DNA of 48,809 bases from Acetobacteraceae bacterium. GTDB taxonomy: Bacteria; Pseudomonadota; Alphaproteobacteria; Acetobacterales; Acetobacteraceae. The notes under the pieces are model-generated. The model made no database searches, was not told where the DNA came from, and was given only the letters and a program-made list of their open reading frames with translations. How positions within the stretch are numbered: position 1 is the stretch's first letter; each line of letters opens with the position of its first letter. The stretch spans positions 1-48,809 of the forward strand of contig DAHWFB010000111.1 in the NCBI GenBank assembly GCA_027326105.1, written 5' to 3'. The position numbers and the translations under genes were made by a program. Below, piece after piece: positions 39,188 through 47,151 of the stretch.

Positions 39188-39829
39188 TCAGTTCACCGTT
39201 TCGGGCGCGCGGGCGGGCTCGGTGATCATTTCGATCCGCCCGGTGATCTGCCCGCCGTCCTCGACGGTGAGGCGGCGGCAGCGGGCGGTGCCGAGCACCC
39301 GGCCGGTGGCGCGGACGATCAGGTTGGCGCGGGCGGTCAAGGTGCCGTCGATGGTGCCGGCGATTTCCGCTTCCTCCACCTCCACCTCGCCCTTGAAGAC
39401 CCCGCCCGGGGCGATGGCGAGTTCGGCGGCGTGGATCATGCTCGCTTCCACGGTGCCTTCGACAACCAGGCGCTCGGCGTCCTGGACCGTGCCCTGGACG
39501 CTGATGCCGCGCCCGACCACGAGGGTGCGGCGCTCTCCCGGCTCGCGCAGCGGGCCGCGGCCGGGGATCACGGTGGGGCGGGGCGGAACGCCCGGACCGG
39601 TGGGGAGGGCCTGGGTCTGGGTGGCGGGCGGGCGGGTGGTCATGGCGGGCGCCTCCTTGGGCGTGGGCTGACGGAAGGGGGGCACGCCGAGGCCGCTGTC
39701 CACGGCCGGGGCGGTGGTCCGGCCGGCGGCGTCCGTCTCGCCGCGAGGGCGCTGGCCGGCGGTGACAGACGGCGGCAGAGCCGCGGGTTCGGCGGATGAG
39801 GTCTCTTCGATTCGGCGTCGCTTGAACAC
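39188..39829 (-). CDS. bactofilin (polymer-forming cytoskeletal family)
   Basis: GRGISVQGTVQDAERLVVEGTVEASMIHAAELAIAPGGVFKGEVEVEEAEIAGTIDGTLTARANLIVRATGRVLG; GTG start at 39829. Confidence 0.88.
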   Translation of the reverse strand: MFKRRRIEETSSAEPAALPPSVTAGQRPRGETDAAGRTTAPAVDSGLGVPPFRQPTPKEAPAMTTRPPATQTQALPTGPGVPPRPTVIPGRGPLREPGERRTLVVGRGISVQGTVQDAERLVVEGTVEASMIHAAELAIAPGGVFKGEVEVEEAEIAGTIDGTLTARANLIVRATGRVLGTARCRRLTVEDGGQITGRIEMITEPARAPETVN

Positions 39830-40009
39830 GGTACTGAATACTCCTGCAGCGAGAGGGGGTGGCCTATCATGGCACTCCCCGCCGCGACAACAGGCGGGGG
39901 GAGGTTTTCCCCAGGAATCGCCCTCGGCCGGTTTGCCGCCGGAGGGGGCGGGTGCTACTGGCCGCGGACTTCGGGGACCAGCCCGGGGGAAATGGCGGAG
40001 GAGAAAGTG

Positions 40010-41011
40010 ATGGCGGCAGCCGAGGGGCTGGAGATTCTCGCGATCGGCAACGCCATCGTCGACGTGGTGGCGCGCGCCGGGGAGGATTTTCTCGCGCACC
40101 ACGGGATGCGCAAGGGAACCATGCGGCTGATCGAGACCGGGGAGGCCGAGCGCCTCTACGCGGCGATGCCGCCGGGCCAGGAATCCTCCGGTGGCTCGGC
40201 CGCCAATACCGCGGCGGTGGCGGCGCTGGCCGGCGCCCGGGCGGGCTTTGTCGGCAAGGTCGCCAGCGACCAGCTCGGGGCGGTCTTCGCCCATGACATC
40301 CGCGCCGCCGGCGTGCGCTTCACCACCCTGCCACTGGTGGGGGGCGTGCCCACCGCGCGCAGCCTCATCCTGGTGACGCCGGACGGGCAGCGCACCATGA
40401 ACACCTACCTCGGCGCCGCCGTCGCCTTCAGCGAGGAGGACCTCGACCCGGCCGAGATCGCCGCCGCCGGCGTGCTTTATCTCGAAGGCTATCTGTTCGA
40501 CCCTCCCGCCGCGCAGCAGGCATTCCGCCGCGCCGCAGCGATCGCCCGGCGGGCCGGAAGGAGGGTGGCGCTTTCGCTGTCCGACCCGTTCTGCGTCGAG
40601 CGCCACCGGCCCGCCTTCCTCGAACTGATCCGCGACGGAGTGGACATCCTCTTCGCCAACGAGGCCGAGGTGTGCAGCCTGTTCGAAACCGGGCATTTCG
40701 AGATCGCGGCGGCGGCGGCGCGCCAGGCGGCTCCGCTCATCGCCCTCACCCGCAGCGAGCGTGGCAGCGTGGTGCTGGCCGGCGTCGAGAGCATCGTGGT
40801 CCCGCCCGAACCGACCATTGTGGTCGATACCACCGGGGCGGGGGACGCGTACGCCGCGGGCTTTCTCGCCGCGCTGGCCGCCGGGCGCGGCCTCGCCTCC
40901 GCCGGGCGCATGGGGAGCATCGCGGCGGCGGCAGCGATCGCTCAGCTCGGGGCGCGCCCGCACACCGACCTCCGTCTCCGTCTCACGGCGCTGGAGGAGG
41001 CCGGAGGCTGA
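40010..41011 (+). CDS. PfkB family sugar/adenosine kinase
   Basis: EILAIGNAIVDVVAR; SSGGSAANTAAVAALAGARAGFVGKVASDQLG; VVDTTGAGDAYAAGFLAAL. Confidence 0.94.
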   Translation: MAAAEGLEILAIGNAIVDVVARAGEDFLAHHGMRKGTMRLIETGEAERLYAAMPPGQESSGGSAANTAAVAALAGARAGFVGKVASDQLGAVFAHDIRAAGVRFTTLPLVGGVPTARSLILVTPDGQRTMNTYLGAAVAFSEEDLDPAEIAAAGVLYLEGYLFDPPAAQQAFRRAAAIARRAGRRVALSLSDPFCVERHRPAFLELIRDGVDILFANEAEVCSLFETGHFEIAAAAARQAAPLIALTRSERGSVVLAGVESIVVPPEPTIVVDTTGAGDAYAAGFLAALAAGRGLASAGRMGSIAAAAAIAQLGARPHTDLRLRLTALEEAGG

Positions 41012-41018
41012 CGCAAGC

Positions 41019-41372
41019 TCACCCGCCGATCACCATCCAGTAGCCGCCGCGCCGGCGGCAGGCGGTGCCGCTGGTCTCGGTCACGCCGGTGGCGGAGCGC
41101 ACGCGGGCGCGAAAACGGCGGCAGAAATGGCCGGAGGCGTCGCGCCAGGTCGCGACCGGCATGAAGGAGCCGCGCAGCCCGCGGGCGGGGTCGGCCCAGC
41201 CGGCGCGGGCGCCGCTGGGCAGGCGTTCGAGCGCGAACTGCAAGGCGATCTGCTGCTGGCGGCCGCCGTAGGCCGGTGGCGGCGCCGCGGCGAACCCTCC
41301 CGCCGCGTCTCCCCCCGCCGCGCAGCCGGCGAGCAGCAGGGCGAGCAGGCCGGCGACAAGCCTAGCTCTGGC
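41019..41372 (-). CDS. lipoprotein with RT0821/Lpp0805-type surface-antigen-like domain; start uncertain
   Basis: LVAGLLALLLAGCAAGG lipobox; ...MPVATWRDASGHFCRRFRARVRSATGVTETSGTACRRRGGYWMVIGG; open frame extends to GTG at 41507 but no ATG/GTG/TTG just upstream of the lipobox, so the 41372 bound is approximate. Confidence 0.65.
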   Translation of the reverse strand, partial: ARARLVAGLLALLLAGCAAGGDAAGGFAAAPPPAYGGRQQQIALQFALERLPSGARAGWADPARGLRGSFMPVATWRDASGHFCRRFRARVRSATGVTETSGTACRRRGGYWMVIGG

Positions 41373-42018
41373 GCAGTGCCGGAGGCGGGTCGGAGCCGGG
41401 GACGATGTAGTAGCGCACCCGCCAGCTTCCGTCCGGAAAGTGGCAGGCGAAGCCGAGCCGCAGCGAGCGGACCTGGCCGGAGAGGGTGATCGTTTCGCGG
41501 AACTCACGGCAGAACTGTCCTTCCCGGTTCTTGAAGGTGCGTAGCGGTTCGATGGTGGTCACCGCGCCGGTCGCAGCGTCGCGCCAGGCGGCGAGGCGGC
41601 CGCTCGGCTCCGTGGTCAGGGCGCGCTGGCGCAGGGAGGCGATCTCGGCGTGCTCGGAGCGTTCGTCGCGCGCCTGGCGCGCGGCCGAGAGGGCGGCGAT
41701 GCGCAAACCGCCGAACACGCCGGCTCCGGTCGAAAGCACCACCAGCACGACCGCCGCGGCCATGCGCAGGAACGGGCGTGCGCTGAGCGGGCGGTGCACC
41801 CGCGCGGGCGGTGGGATCATGGCCAGCAGCGCAGGCGGCACCGGCTCGCTCACGATCGGGCCGTAGGCCTGGCCGAGCGCCCAGGCGGTCTCGCGCAGGA
41901 TGCGGACCCGCTCGGCGAGGTCGGGGTCGCGGGCCACGGCGGCGGCGACGGCGGGCGCCTCCGCGGGGTCGAGTTCGCCATCGACGAAGGCGGCGAGGGT
42001 GGTGTCATCGATGCTCAT
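41362..42018 (-). CDS. anti-sigma-factor-like membrane protein with C-terminal surface-antigen-like domain
   Basis: N-term MSIDDTTLAAFVDGELDPAEAPAVAAAVARDPDLAERV; single TM MAAAVVLVVLSTGAGVFGGLRIAAL; C-term LRTFKNREGQFCREFRETITLSGQVRSLRLGFACHFPDGSWRVRYYIV; ATGA overlap with sigma gene. Confidence 0.85.
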   Translation of the reverse strand: MSIDDTTLAAFVDGELDPAEAPAVAAAVARDPDLAERVRILRETAWALGQAYGPIVSEPVPPALLAMIPPPARVHRPLSARPFLRMAAAVVLVVLSTGAGVFGGLRIAALSAARQARDERSEHAEIASLRQRALTTEPSGRLAAWRDAATGAVTTIEPLRTFKNREGQFCREFRETITLSGQVRSLRLGFACHFPDGSWRVRYYIVPGSDPPPALRQS

Positions 42019-42578
42019 GGGGCACATCCAGCATTGCCGGCCGTATCCGGGGCCGGCGGTTCACCAGCGGCAGCCACGCCCGCGAGCCGGCGCAGCGCCA
42101 TCCGTCCGCGGGAGAGGCGGCTCATGATGGTGCCGACCGGAACCTCGAGCAGGGCTGCCGCTTCGGCGTAGGAGAATTGCTCGATCGTCACCAGGACGAT
42201 GACCTCGCGCTGTTCGGGGGGCAGCGCCCGCATCGCCCGGTCCACCTCGGCGAGGCTGAGCCGATCGACCGCGTGCGCCTCGCCGCCGTCGGTCTCGGCC
42301 CGCATGCCGGAGTGGCGGGTCTCGTTGGCGTGGACGAGGCGCACGCGCAACGCCCGCAGCCGGTCGATCCACACGGTCCGGGCGATGCGGAACAGCCAGG
42401 GCTCCATGGCGGTATCGCGGTGCCATTGCCCGATGTGGCGCAGCGCCCGCTCACAGACCGCCTGGGCGAGATCGTCCGCCTCGTCGGCCCGGCCGACGAG
42501 GCCGCGGCAGAAGCGGCGCAGCCGGGGCAGGGCGGCGATCAGCCGGTCGCGGGTCTCGGCGTCGAGGGCGGCGCTCAT
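42015..42578 (-). CDS. ECF-type RNA polymerase sigma factor
   Basis: RLRRFCRGLVGRADEADDLAQAVCERAL; region 4 ALPPEQREVIVLVTIEQFSYAEAAALLEVPVGTIMSRLSRGR. Confidence 0.94.
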   Translation of the reverse strand: MSAALDAETRDRLIAALPRLRRFCRGLVGRADEADDLAQAVCERALRHIGQWHRDTAMEPWLFRIARTVWIDRLRALRVRLVHANETRHSGMRAETDGGEAHAVDRLSLAEVDRAMRALPPEQREVIVLVTIEQFSYAEAAALLEVPVGTIMSRLSRGRMALRRLAGVAAAGEPPAPDTAGNAGCAP

Positions 42579-42698
42579 GCCCTCAAAACGGGTGGGCGGG
42601 GAAGGCTATTCCAGGGGGCGTGCGAAATTTCTGACCAAGCGGGAAGCGGAGGGCGGCCACCGATGCGCCCTCTGCCCGCCGGGCCGCCAGACCGCGCT

Positions 42699-42902
42699 TC
42701 AGGCGCCCTGGCGCAGCGGTGCGTCCGAGCAGCGGAAGCGGCTGAGCCGATAGCCGGGATGATCGCGCAGGAAGCTGCTCGCGGTGCGCTGGGCTTCGAC
42801 CATGCACCCCATCATCCCGAGCGGCCGGGCGAAGAACGGCCGCTGGCGAATGCACAGGTTGGGCGATTGGGAAAGACAGAACACCAGGATCATATGGACC
42901 AT
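42699..42902 (-). CDS. small conserved-looking hypothetical protein (about 67 aa)
   Basis: MVHMILVFCLSQSPNLCIRQRPFFARPLGMMGCMVEAQRTASSFLRDHPGYRLSRFRCSDAPLRQGA; ordinary codon usage, 4 Cys; start may be 42893. Confidence 0.6.
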   Translation of the reverse strand: MVHMILVFCLSQSPNLCIRQRPFFARPLGMMGCMVEAQRTASSFLRDHPGYRLSRFRCSDAPLRQGA

Positions 42903-43000
42903 GCCGAGGCTCCCTTGGGCGCGGGAGAGACTGGGAGGCCGGTGATCGAGGACCCAGTGTCTCCGGGCGGAGAAGAGTTGCGGGACCGTGACCCAACTGG

Positions 43001-43068
43001 CGGCACCATCTTCCGTGGTGCCGGTAAAGAATATGCGAACCCGGAACATGGGCACAACACTTTTGTGC
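43001..43068. repeat. two intergenic inverted repeats
   Basis: CGGCACCA-TCTTCCG-TGGTGCCG (43001-43023) and GCACAA-CACTT-TTGTGC (43052-43068). Confidence 0.75.
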
Positions 43069-43128
43069 GGCGCAGCAAGCGGCGGATCGGTCTGTGTCCC
43101 GCCGGCCACAGGGGGGAAGGGACGGCGC

Positions 43129-44508
43129 TCAAAGCCGCAGATGCGCCTGGGCCTTGCGGCGGAACGCGCTGGCGTCCTCCGGGCGGCGCAGATGGGCGGC
43201 GAGGCGGCTGAGCAGATCGGCCCCATCGCGGGCGGCCTGGGCCTCGCGCCGCACCAGAACGGCGGCGATCGGGCCGATATAGGGAGCGAGCAGAGCGGCG
43301 AGCGCCTGGAGGGTTTCGGCCGAGGGCGGCGCGGCAGAGGCGATCCGCGCCGCCGCCGGGGCGGGGATGTCCCCGGTCGGCGGGCCGCGGCCGGCGTCGG
43401 GCGTGGGTTCGACGCGGCTGGCGTGGGCGCGCTGGAAGCGGATGCGCTCCGGCCCTGGCGGGACGTGGCGGGAAAGCCGCTCCACCAGGGTTTCGAGCCC
43501 CGACGTGCTGGCGGTGGCGAGGGCCTCGCGCACCAGGATGGTGGCGATCGGGCCGACGTGGCGGGCGAGGTCGGCTTCCAGCCTCTGGCGCTCGGCCTCG
43601 GTCACCGTTGCCACGGCGACCGCCGGGGGAGCGGTCGTGCCCAGGACCACCGTATCCGCCGAACCCGGGGTGGCGCGTGCCGCCATGGCGGCGCGCAGGC
43701 TGGCGGCGAAGGCGGCCGCGGTGGGGAAGCGGCGCGCCGGATCCTTGGTCAGCGCCTGCCGCAGCACCGGCAGGATCGCCTGGCCGCCGCCGGCGGCGAC
43801 GGGGGCGAGATCGGCCGGCTCCGGTCCGGTCAGCCGCAGCACCGTCTCGCTCAGGTTGCGTCCGGCGAAGGGCGGGCGGCCGGCGGACATCTCGTAGAGG
43901 ATGGCGGCGACCGCGAAGAGGTCGGCGCGCTGGTCCACCGTCGGCCCCACCACCTGCTCGGGCGCCATGTAGCTCGGCGTGCCGACGATCGCCCCGGTTT
44001 CGGTCATCGCGCCGCGGTCGAGCCGCGCGACCCCGAAATCGGTGATCTTCGCGCGGCCCGCGGGGGTGACGATGATGTTGGCGGGCTTGATGTCGCGGTG
44101 GGTGATGCCGAGCGCATGCGCCGCCGCGAGCCCGTCCAGGATCTGGAGGATGATGTCGATGCGGTCGAAGGTCAGCAGCAGGCCGGGCTCGACGAGCAGG
44201 CGCTGGAGGGTGTGGCCTTCCACCAGTTCCATGACCAGGTAGGGCGTGCCCTCGTCCTCGGCGAAGTCGAACAGCGCCACGATCGCGGGATGGGTGCAGC
44301 GGCCGGCGGCCTGGGCCTCGGTGCGGAAGCGGAGCAGATAGTCGTCCCGCGTCGCGGGGTCGAGCGCCTCGGTGCGCACCAGCTTGATCGCCACTTCGCG
44401 CGCGATGCGCGGATCGTGGGCGCGATAGACGGTCCCGATCGCCCCCTGGCCGAGGATGGCGAGCGGCCGGTAGCGGCCGATGCGAGCGGGCAGGGCGGGT
44501 TCGGTCAT
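43129..44508 (-). CDS. eukaryotic-like Ser/Thr protein kinase with duplicated C-terminal domain
   Basis: LGQGAIGTVYRAHDP, VAIKLVR, THRDIKPANIIV, DFGVARL, GTPSYMAPEQV; two C-terminal H/Y-[VI]GPIAxxLVR repeats. Confidence 0.95.
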   Translation of the reverse strand: MTEPALPARIGRYRPLAILGQGAIGTVYRAHDPRIAREVAIKLVRTEALDPATRDDYLLRFRTEAQAAGRCTHPAIVALFDFAEDEGTPYLVMELVEGHTLQRLLVEPGLLLTFDRIDIILQILDGLAAAHALGITHRDIKPANIIVTPAGRAKITDFGVARLDRGAMTETGAIVGTPSYMAPEQVVGPTVDQRADLFAVAAILYEMSAGRPPFAGRNLSETVLRLTGPEPADLAPVAAGGGQAILPVLRQALTKDPARRFPTAAAFAASLRAAMAARATPGSADTVVLGTTAPPAVAVATVTEAERQRLEADLARHVGPIATILVREALATASTSGLETLVERLSRHVPPGPERIRFQRAHASRVEPTPDAGRGPPTGDIPAPAAARIASAAPPSAETLQALAALLAPYIGPIAAVLVRREAQAARDGADLLSRLAAHLRRPEDASAFRRKAQAHLRL

Positions 44509-44531
44509 CGCGCCCGGGGCGGGTCAGCGCC

Positions 44532-45404
44532 TCAGCGCTGGAGCAGTTGCAAGGCGCTGTCGAGGCTGCGCCGCATGCGGTTGAAGGAGACCGAAAGCGA
44601 GGCGATCTCGTCGCGGCCCTTCTTCTCGTATTCCTCCACATCGGCCTGGCCGAGGCTCACCGCCTCCGCGATCCGCGCCATCCGCACCGCCGGGCGGATG
44701 ACGATGTAGTGCAGCAGCACGTTGAGGATCGCCATGATGACCAGGAAGACGCCGGCGAGCAGGCCCATGAAGGTGATCAGCCGCGACTGCGCCCGCGCCA
44801 TGGCGAGCGCGAGCGGCACCGAAACCACCTGGGCGCCGATGATCTGGTGGAGCTTCCAGCCGAAGCCGTTGTTGGAGCCGTAGCGGGCGATCTGGGAGGC
44901 CGGCGCGGCGGCGGGCGTGCTGTGGCACAGCAGGCACTGGGGATCGTCGATGCGGATGGGGCGGGCGAGCAGCAGGGCGCGGCCGGTGGGGGCGTTGCGC
45001 TCGCTCACGATCTCGCGGAGCTTGGCGTCGTTACGGAAGGCGATGATCAGGTCGGACTGCCAACTGGTCGCACGATCGTCCGGGTTGGTGGGGTTGAGAG
45101 CGGGCTCGCGATAGATGAAGTCGGGAAACTTCTTCTGCACGCCCTTGAAGGTGGTCTGGGCAGCGAAGGAGGGGACGAACGCGCGCAGGAACTTGCCCTT
45201 GTTCTGGAAGCCGATCAGCGGTTCGATCTCGCGGGTGGTATAGTCGCGCACCGCGTTGGCCGCGGTCATCATGATGCGCGCCTGCTGCACCACGGCGTCC
45301 CGCGCGTCGCGGATGAGGAAGTAGCGCAGCACGCCGCCGGCGAGCGCGAATCCCACCAGGAAGGCCGCGACCATGGCCAGGTTGAATTTCGCCCGCAGTC
45401 CCAT
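44532..45404 (-). CDS. membrane sensor: Tll0287-like (DUF3365) c-haem domain plus HAMP
   Basis: N-term TM; PDFIYREPALNPTNPDDRATSWQ; CLLCHST haem c motif; second TM; HAMP IRPAVRMARIAEAVSLGQADVEEYEKKGRDEIASLSVSFNRMRRSL; no catalytic domain. Confidence 0.88.
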   Translation of the reverse strand: MGLRAKFNLAMVAAFLVGFALAGGVLRYFLIRDARDAVVQQARIMMTAANAVRDYTTREIEPLIGFQNKGKFLRAFVPSFAAQTTFKGVQKKFPDFIYREPALNPTNPDDRATSWQSDLIIAFRNDAKLREIVSERNAPTGRALLLARPIRIDDPQCLLCHSTPAAAPASQIARYGSNNGFGWKLHQIIGAQVVSVPLALAMARAQSRLITFMGLLAGVFLVIMAILNVLLHYIVIRPAVRMARIAEAVSLGQADVEEYEKKGRDEIASLSVSFNRMRRSLDSALQLLQR

Positions 45405-45487
45405 GCCACCCCCCGAGACCGATGGCCGAGCATACCGGTGAACCCGGTGCTGCGCCACCCGGTGCCTCGCTCTGGCTGGTGCCGCGC

Positions 45488-46051
45488 TCAGAAGAGCGAC
45501 TCGACCTCCCAGGCCTCCCCCGGGAGTGCCGGCGGCCGGCAATGGATCGGGCGGCCATTGCCGGTGCGCACCGTGGGAGGCAGGCCCATCTCGGCGCGCA
45601 GGGCGCGAAACAGCGAGCCGTGGGCGACCACCAGCACCAGGCCCGGCGCGCCGAGCGCCACGGCGAGCGCGGCGGTCGCGCGCTGGCGCAGCGTGGCGAA
45701 GCTCTCCGCCCCTTCCGGAGTGGCGCGGCCGGCCACCCACTCCTCGAACCAGGGGCCCATCGGCCGCCCTTCCATCACCCCGAAGGCGACTTCGCGCAGG
45801 TCGGGCAGGATGCGGGGGGTGATGCCGGTGCGGGCGGCGACGGCCGCCGCGGTGGCCCGCGCGCGGGCCAGCGGGGAGACCGCGATCGCCTTGATTCCCT
45901 TCTCCGCGAGCGCCTCGGCGGCTTCCCGCGCCTGGGCGCGGCCGGTGTCGTTGAGCGGGATGTCCACCGCCCCCTGGGCCAGATTGCCCGCATTCCAGTC
46001 GGTCTGGCCGTGGCGGAGATACCAGAACGGGAGGGCGGGGAAGGGGGTCAC
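45488..46051 (-). CDS. histidine phosphatase family protein
   Basis: FWYLRHGQTDWNAGNLAQGAVDIPLNDTGRAQA. Confidence 0.94.
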   Translation of the reverse strand: MTPFPALPFWYLRHGQTDWNAGNLAQGAVDIPLNDTGRAQAREAAEALAEKGIKAIAVSPLARARATAAAVAARTGITPRILPDLREVAFGVMEGRPMGPWFEEWVAGRATPEGAESFATLRQRATAALAVALGAPGLVLVVAHGSLFRALRAEMGLPPTVRTGNGRPIHCRPPALPGEAWEVESLF

Positions 46052-46058
46052 GGCGGGC

Positions 46059-46991
46059 TCAGTCGAACAGCGAGCTGACGGAGGATTCGTCGCTGATCCG
46101 CCGCATCGCCTCGGCGAGCAGCGGGGCGATGCTGACCTGGCGGACGTTCTGGGCGAGGCGGACCGCCTCGGTGGCGAGGATCGAGTCGGTCACCGTCATC
46201 ATCTCGATCGGGCTCGCCGCGATGCGGGCGACGGCGCCGCCCGACAGCACCCCGTGGGTGACATAGACCGAGGCCGAGCTGGCCCGATGCTCCAGCAGCG
46301 CGGCGGCGGCGTTGCACAGCGTGCCACCGGAATCGACGATGTCATCGACCAGGATGCAGTCCCGCCCCTCGACCTCGCCGATCACGTTCACCACCTCCGA
46401 GCTTCCCGCCCGCTCGCGCCGCTTGTCGATGATGGCGAGATCGCAGTCGAGCCGCTTGGCGATGGCCCGTGCCCGCACCACCCCGCCGACATCGGGCGAG
46501 ACGATCATCACGTCGCGGTTGCTGTAGCGCTCGCCGATGTCGCGGGTGAACAGGGGGGCGGCGAAGAGATTGTCGACCGGGATGTCGAAAAAGCCCTGGA
46601 TCTGGCCGGCGTGCAGATCCATCGTCAGCACCCGGTTGGCGCCCGCCTCGGTGATCAGATTGGCGACCAGCTTCGCGCTGATCGGCGTGCGCGGGCCGGA
46701 TTTGCGGTCCTGGCGGGCGTAGCCGAAATAGGGGATCACCGCCGTCGTCCGCCGCGCCGAACCGCGGCGCAGCGCATCGAGGGTGATCAGCAGTTCCATC
46801 AGATTGTCGTTGGTCGGGTAGGAGGTGGACTGGACGACGAAGACATCCTCCCCGCGCACGTTTTCCTGGATTTCGACGAAGATCTCCATGTCGGCGAAGC
46901 GGCGGATGGAGGCGCGGGTCAGCGGCAGGTTCAGCACCGCGGCCACCGCTTCCGCGAGCGGGCGGTTGCTGTTGCAGGCGACGATCTTCAT
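46059..46991 (-). CDS. prs: ribose-phosphate pyrophosphokinase
   Basis: [73 protein letters not shown]. Confidence 0.97.
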   Translation of the reverse strand: MKIVACNSNRPLAEAVAAVLNLPLTRASIRRFADMEIFVEIQENVRGEDVFVVQSTSYPTNDNLMELLITLDALRRGSARRTTAVIPYFGYARQDRKSGPRTPISAKLVANLITEAGANRVLTMDLHAGQIQGFFDIPVDNLFAAPLFTRDIGERYSNRDVMIVSPDVGGVVRARAIAKRLDCDLAIIDKRRERAGSSEVVNVIGEVEGRDCILVDDIVDSGGTLCNAAAALLEHRASSASVYVTHGVLSGGAVARIAASPIEMMTVTDSILATEAVRLAQNVRQVSIAPLLAEAMRRISDESSVSSLFD

Positions 46992-47056
46992 GCGGTCCTG
47001 TCTCGGCGGCTATGGGGCGGGCGGCGCGTTCTAGCAATGGTCCGATGACATGTCCA

Positions 47057-47132
47057 TGAACCCCCACACCCTGAACCCCCACGCCCTGAGCTGCGGCACC
47101 CGGAACTGCGTCGCCCAGAACTGCGTCGCCCG
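47057..47132. repeat. two adjacent 15-bp tandem duplications
   Basis: TGAACCCCCACRCCC x2 (47057-47086) and GAACTGCGTCGCCCR x2 (47103-47132). Confidence 0.85.
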
Positions 47133-47151
47133 GAGCGAGGCCGGGCGGACA

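Noticed and set aside
39830-40963. N-terminal extension of the bactofilin ORF to 40963
   Set aside because: Extension is antisense to the PfkB kinase; GTG at 39829 gives a normal bactofilin N-terminus
44547-47048. 833-aa plus-strand ORF opposite sensor, phosphatase and prs genes
   Set aside because: Antisense shadow ORF over four supported regions; no domain signal
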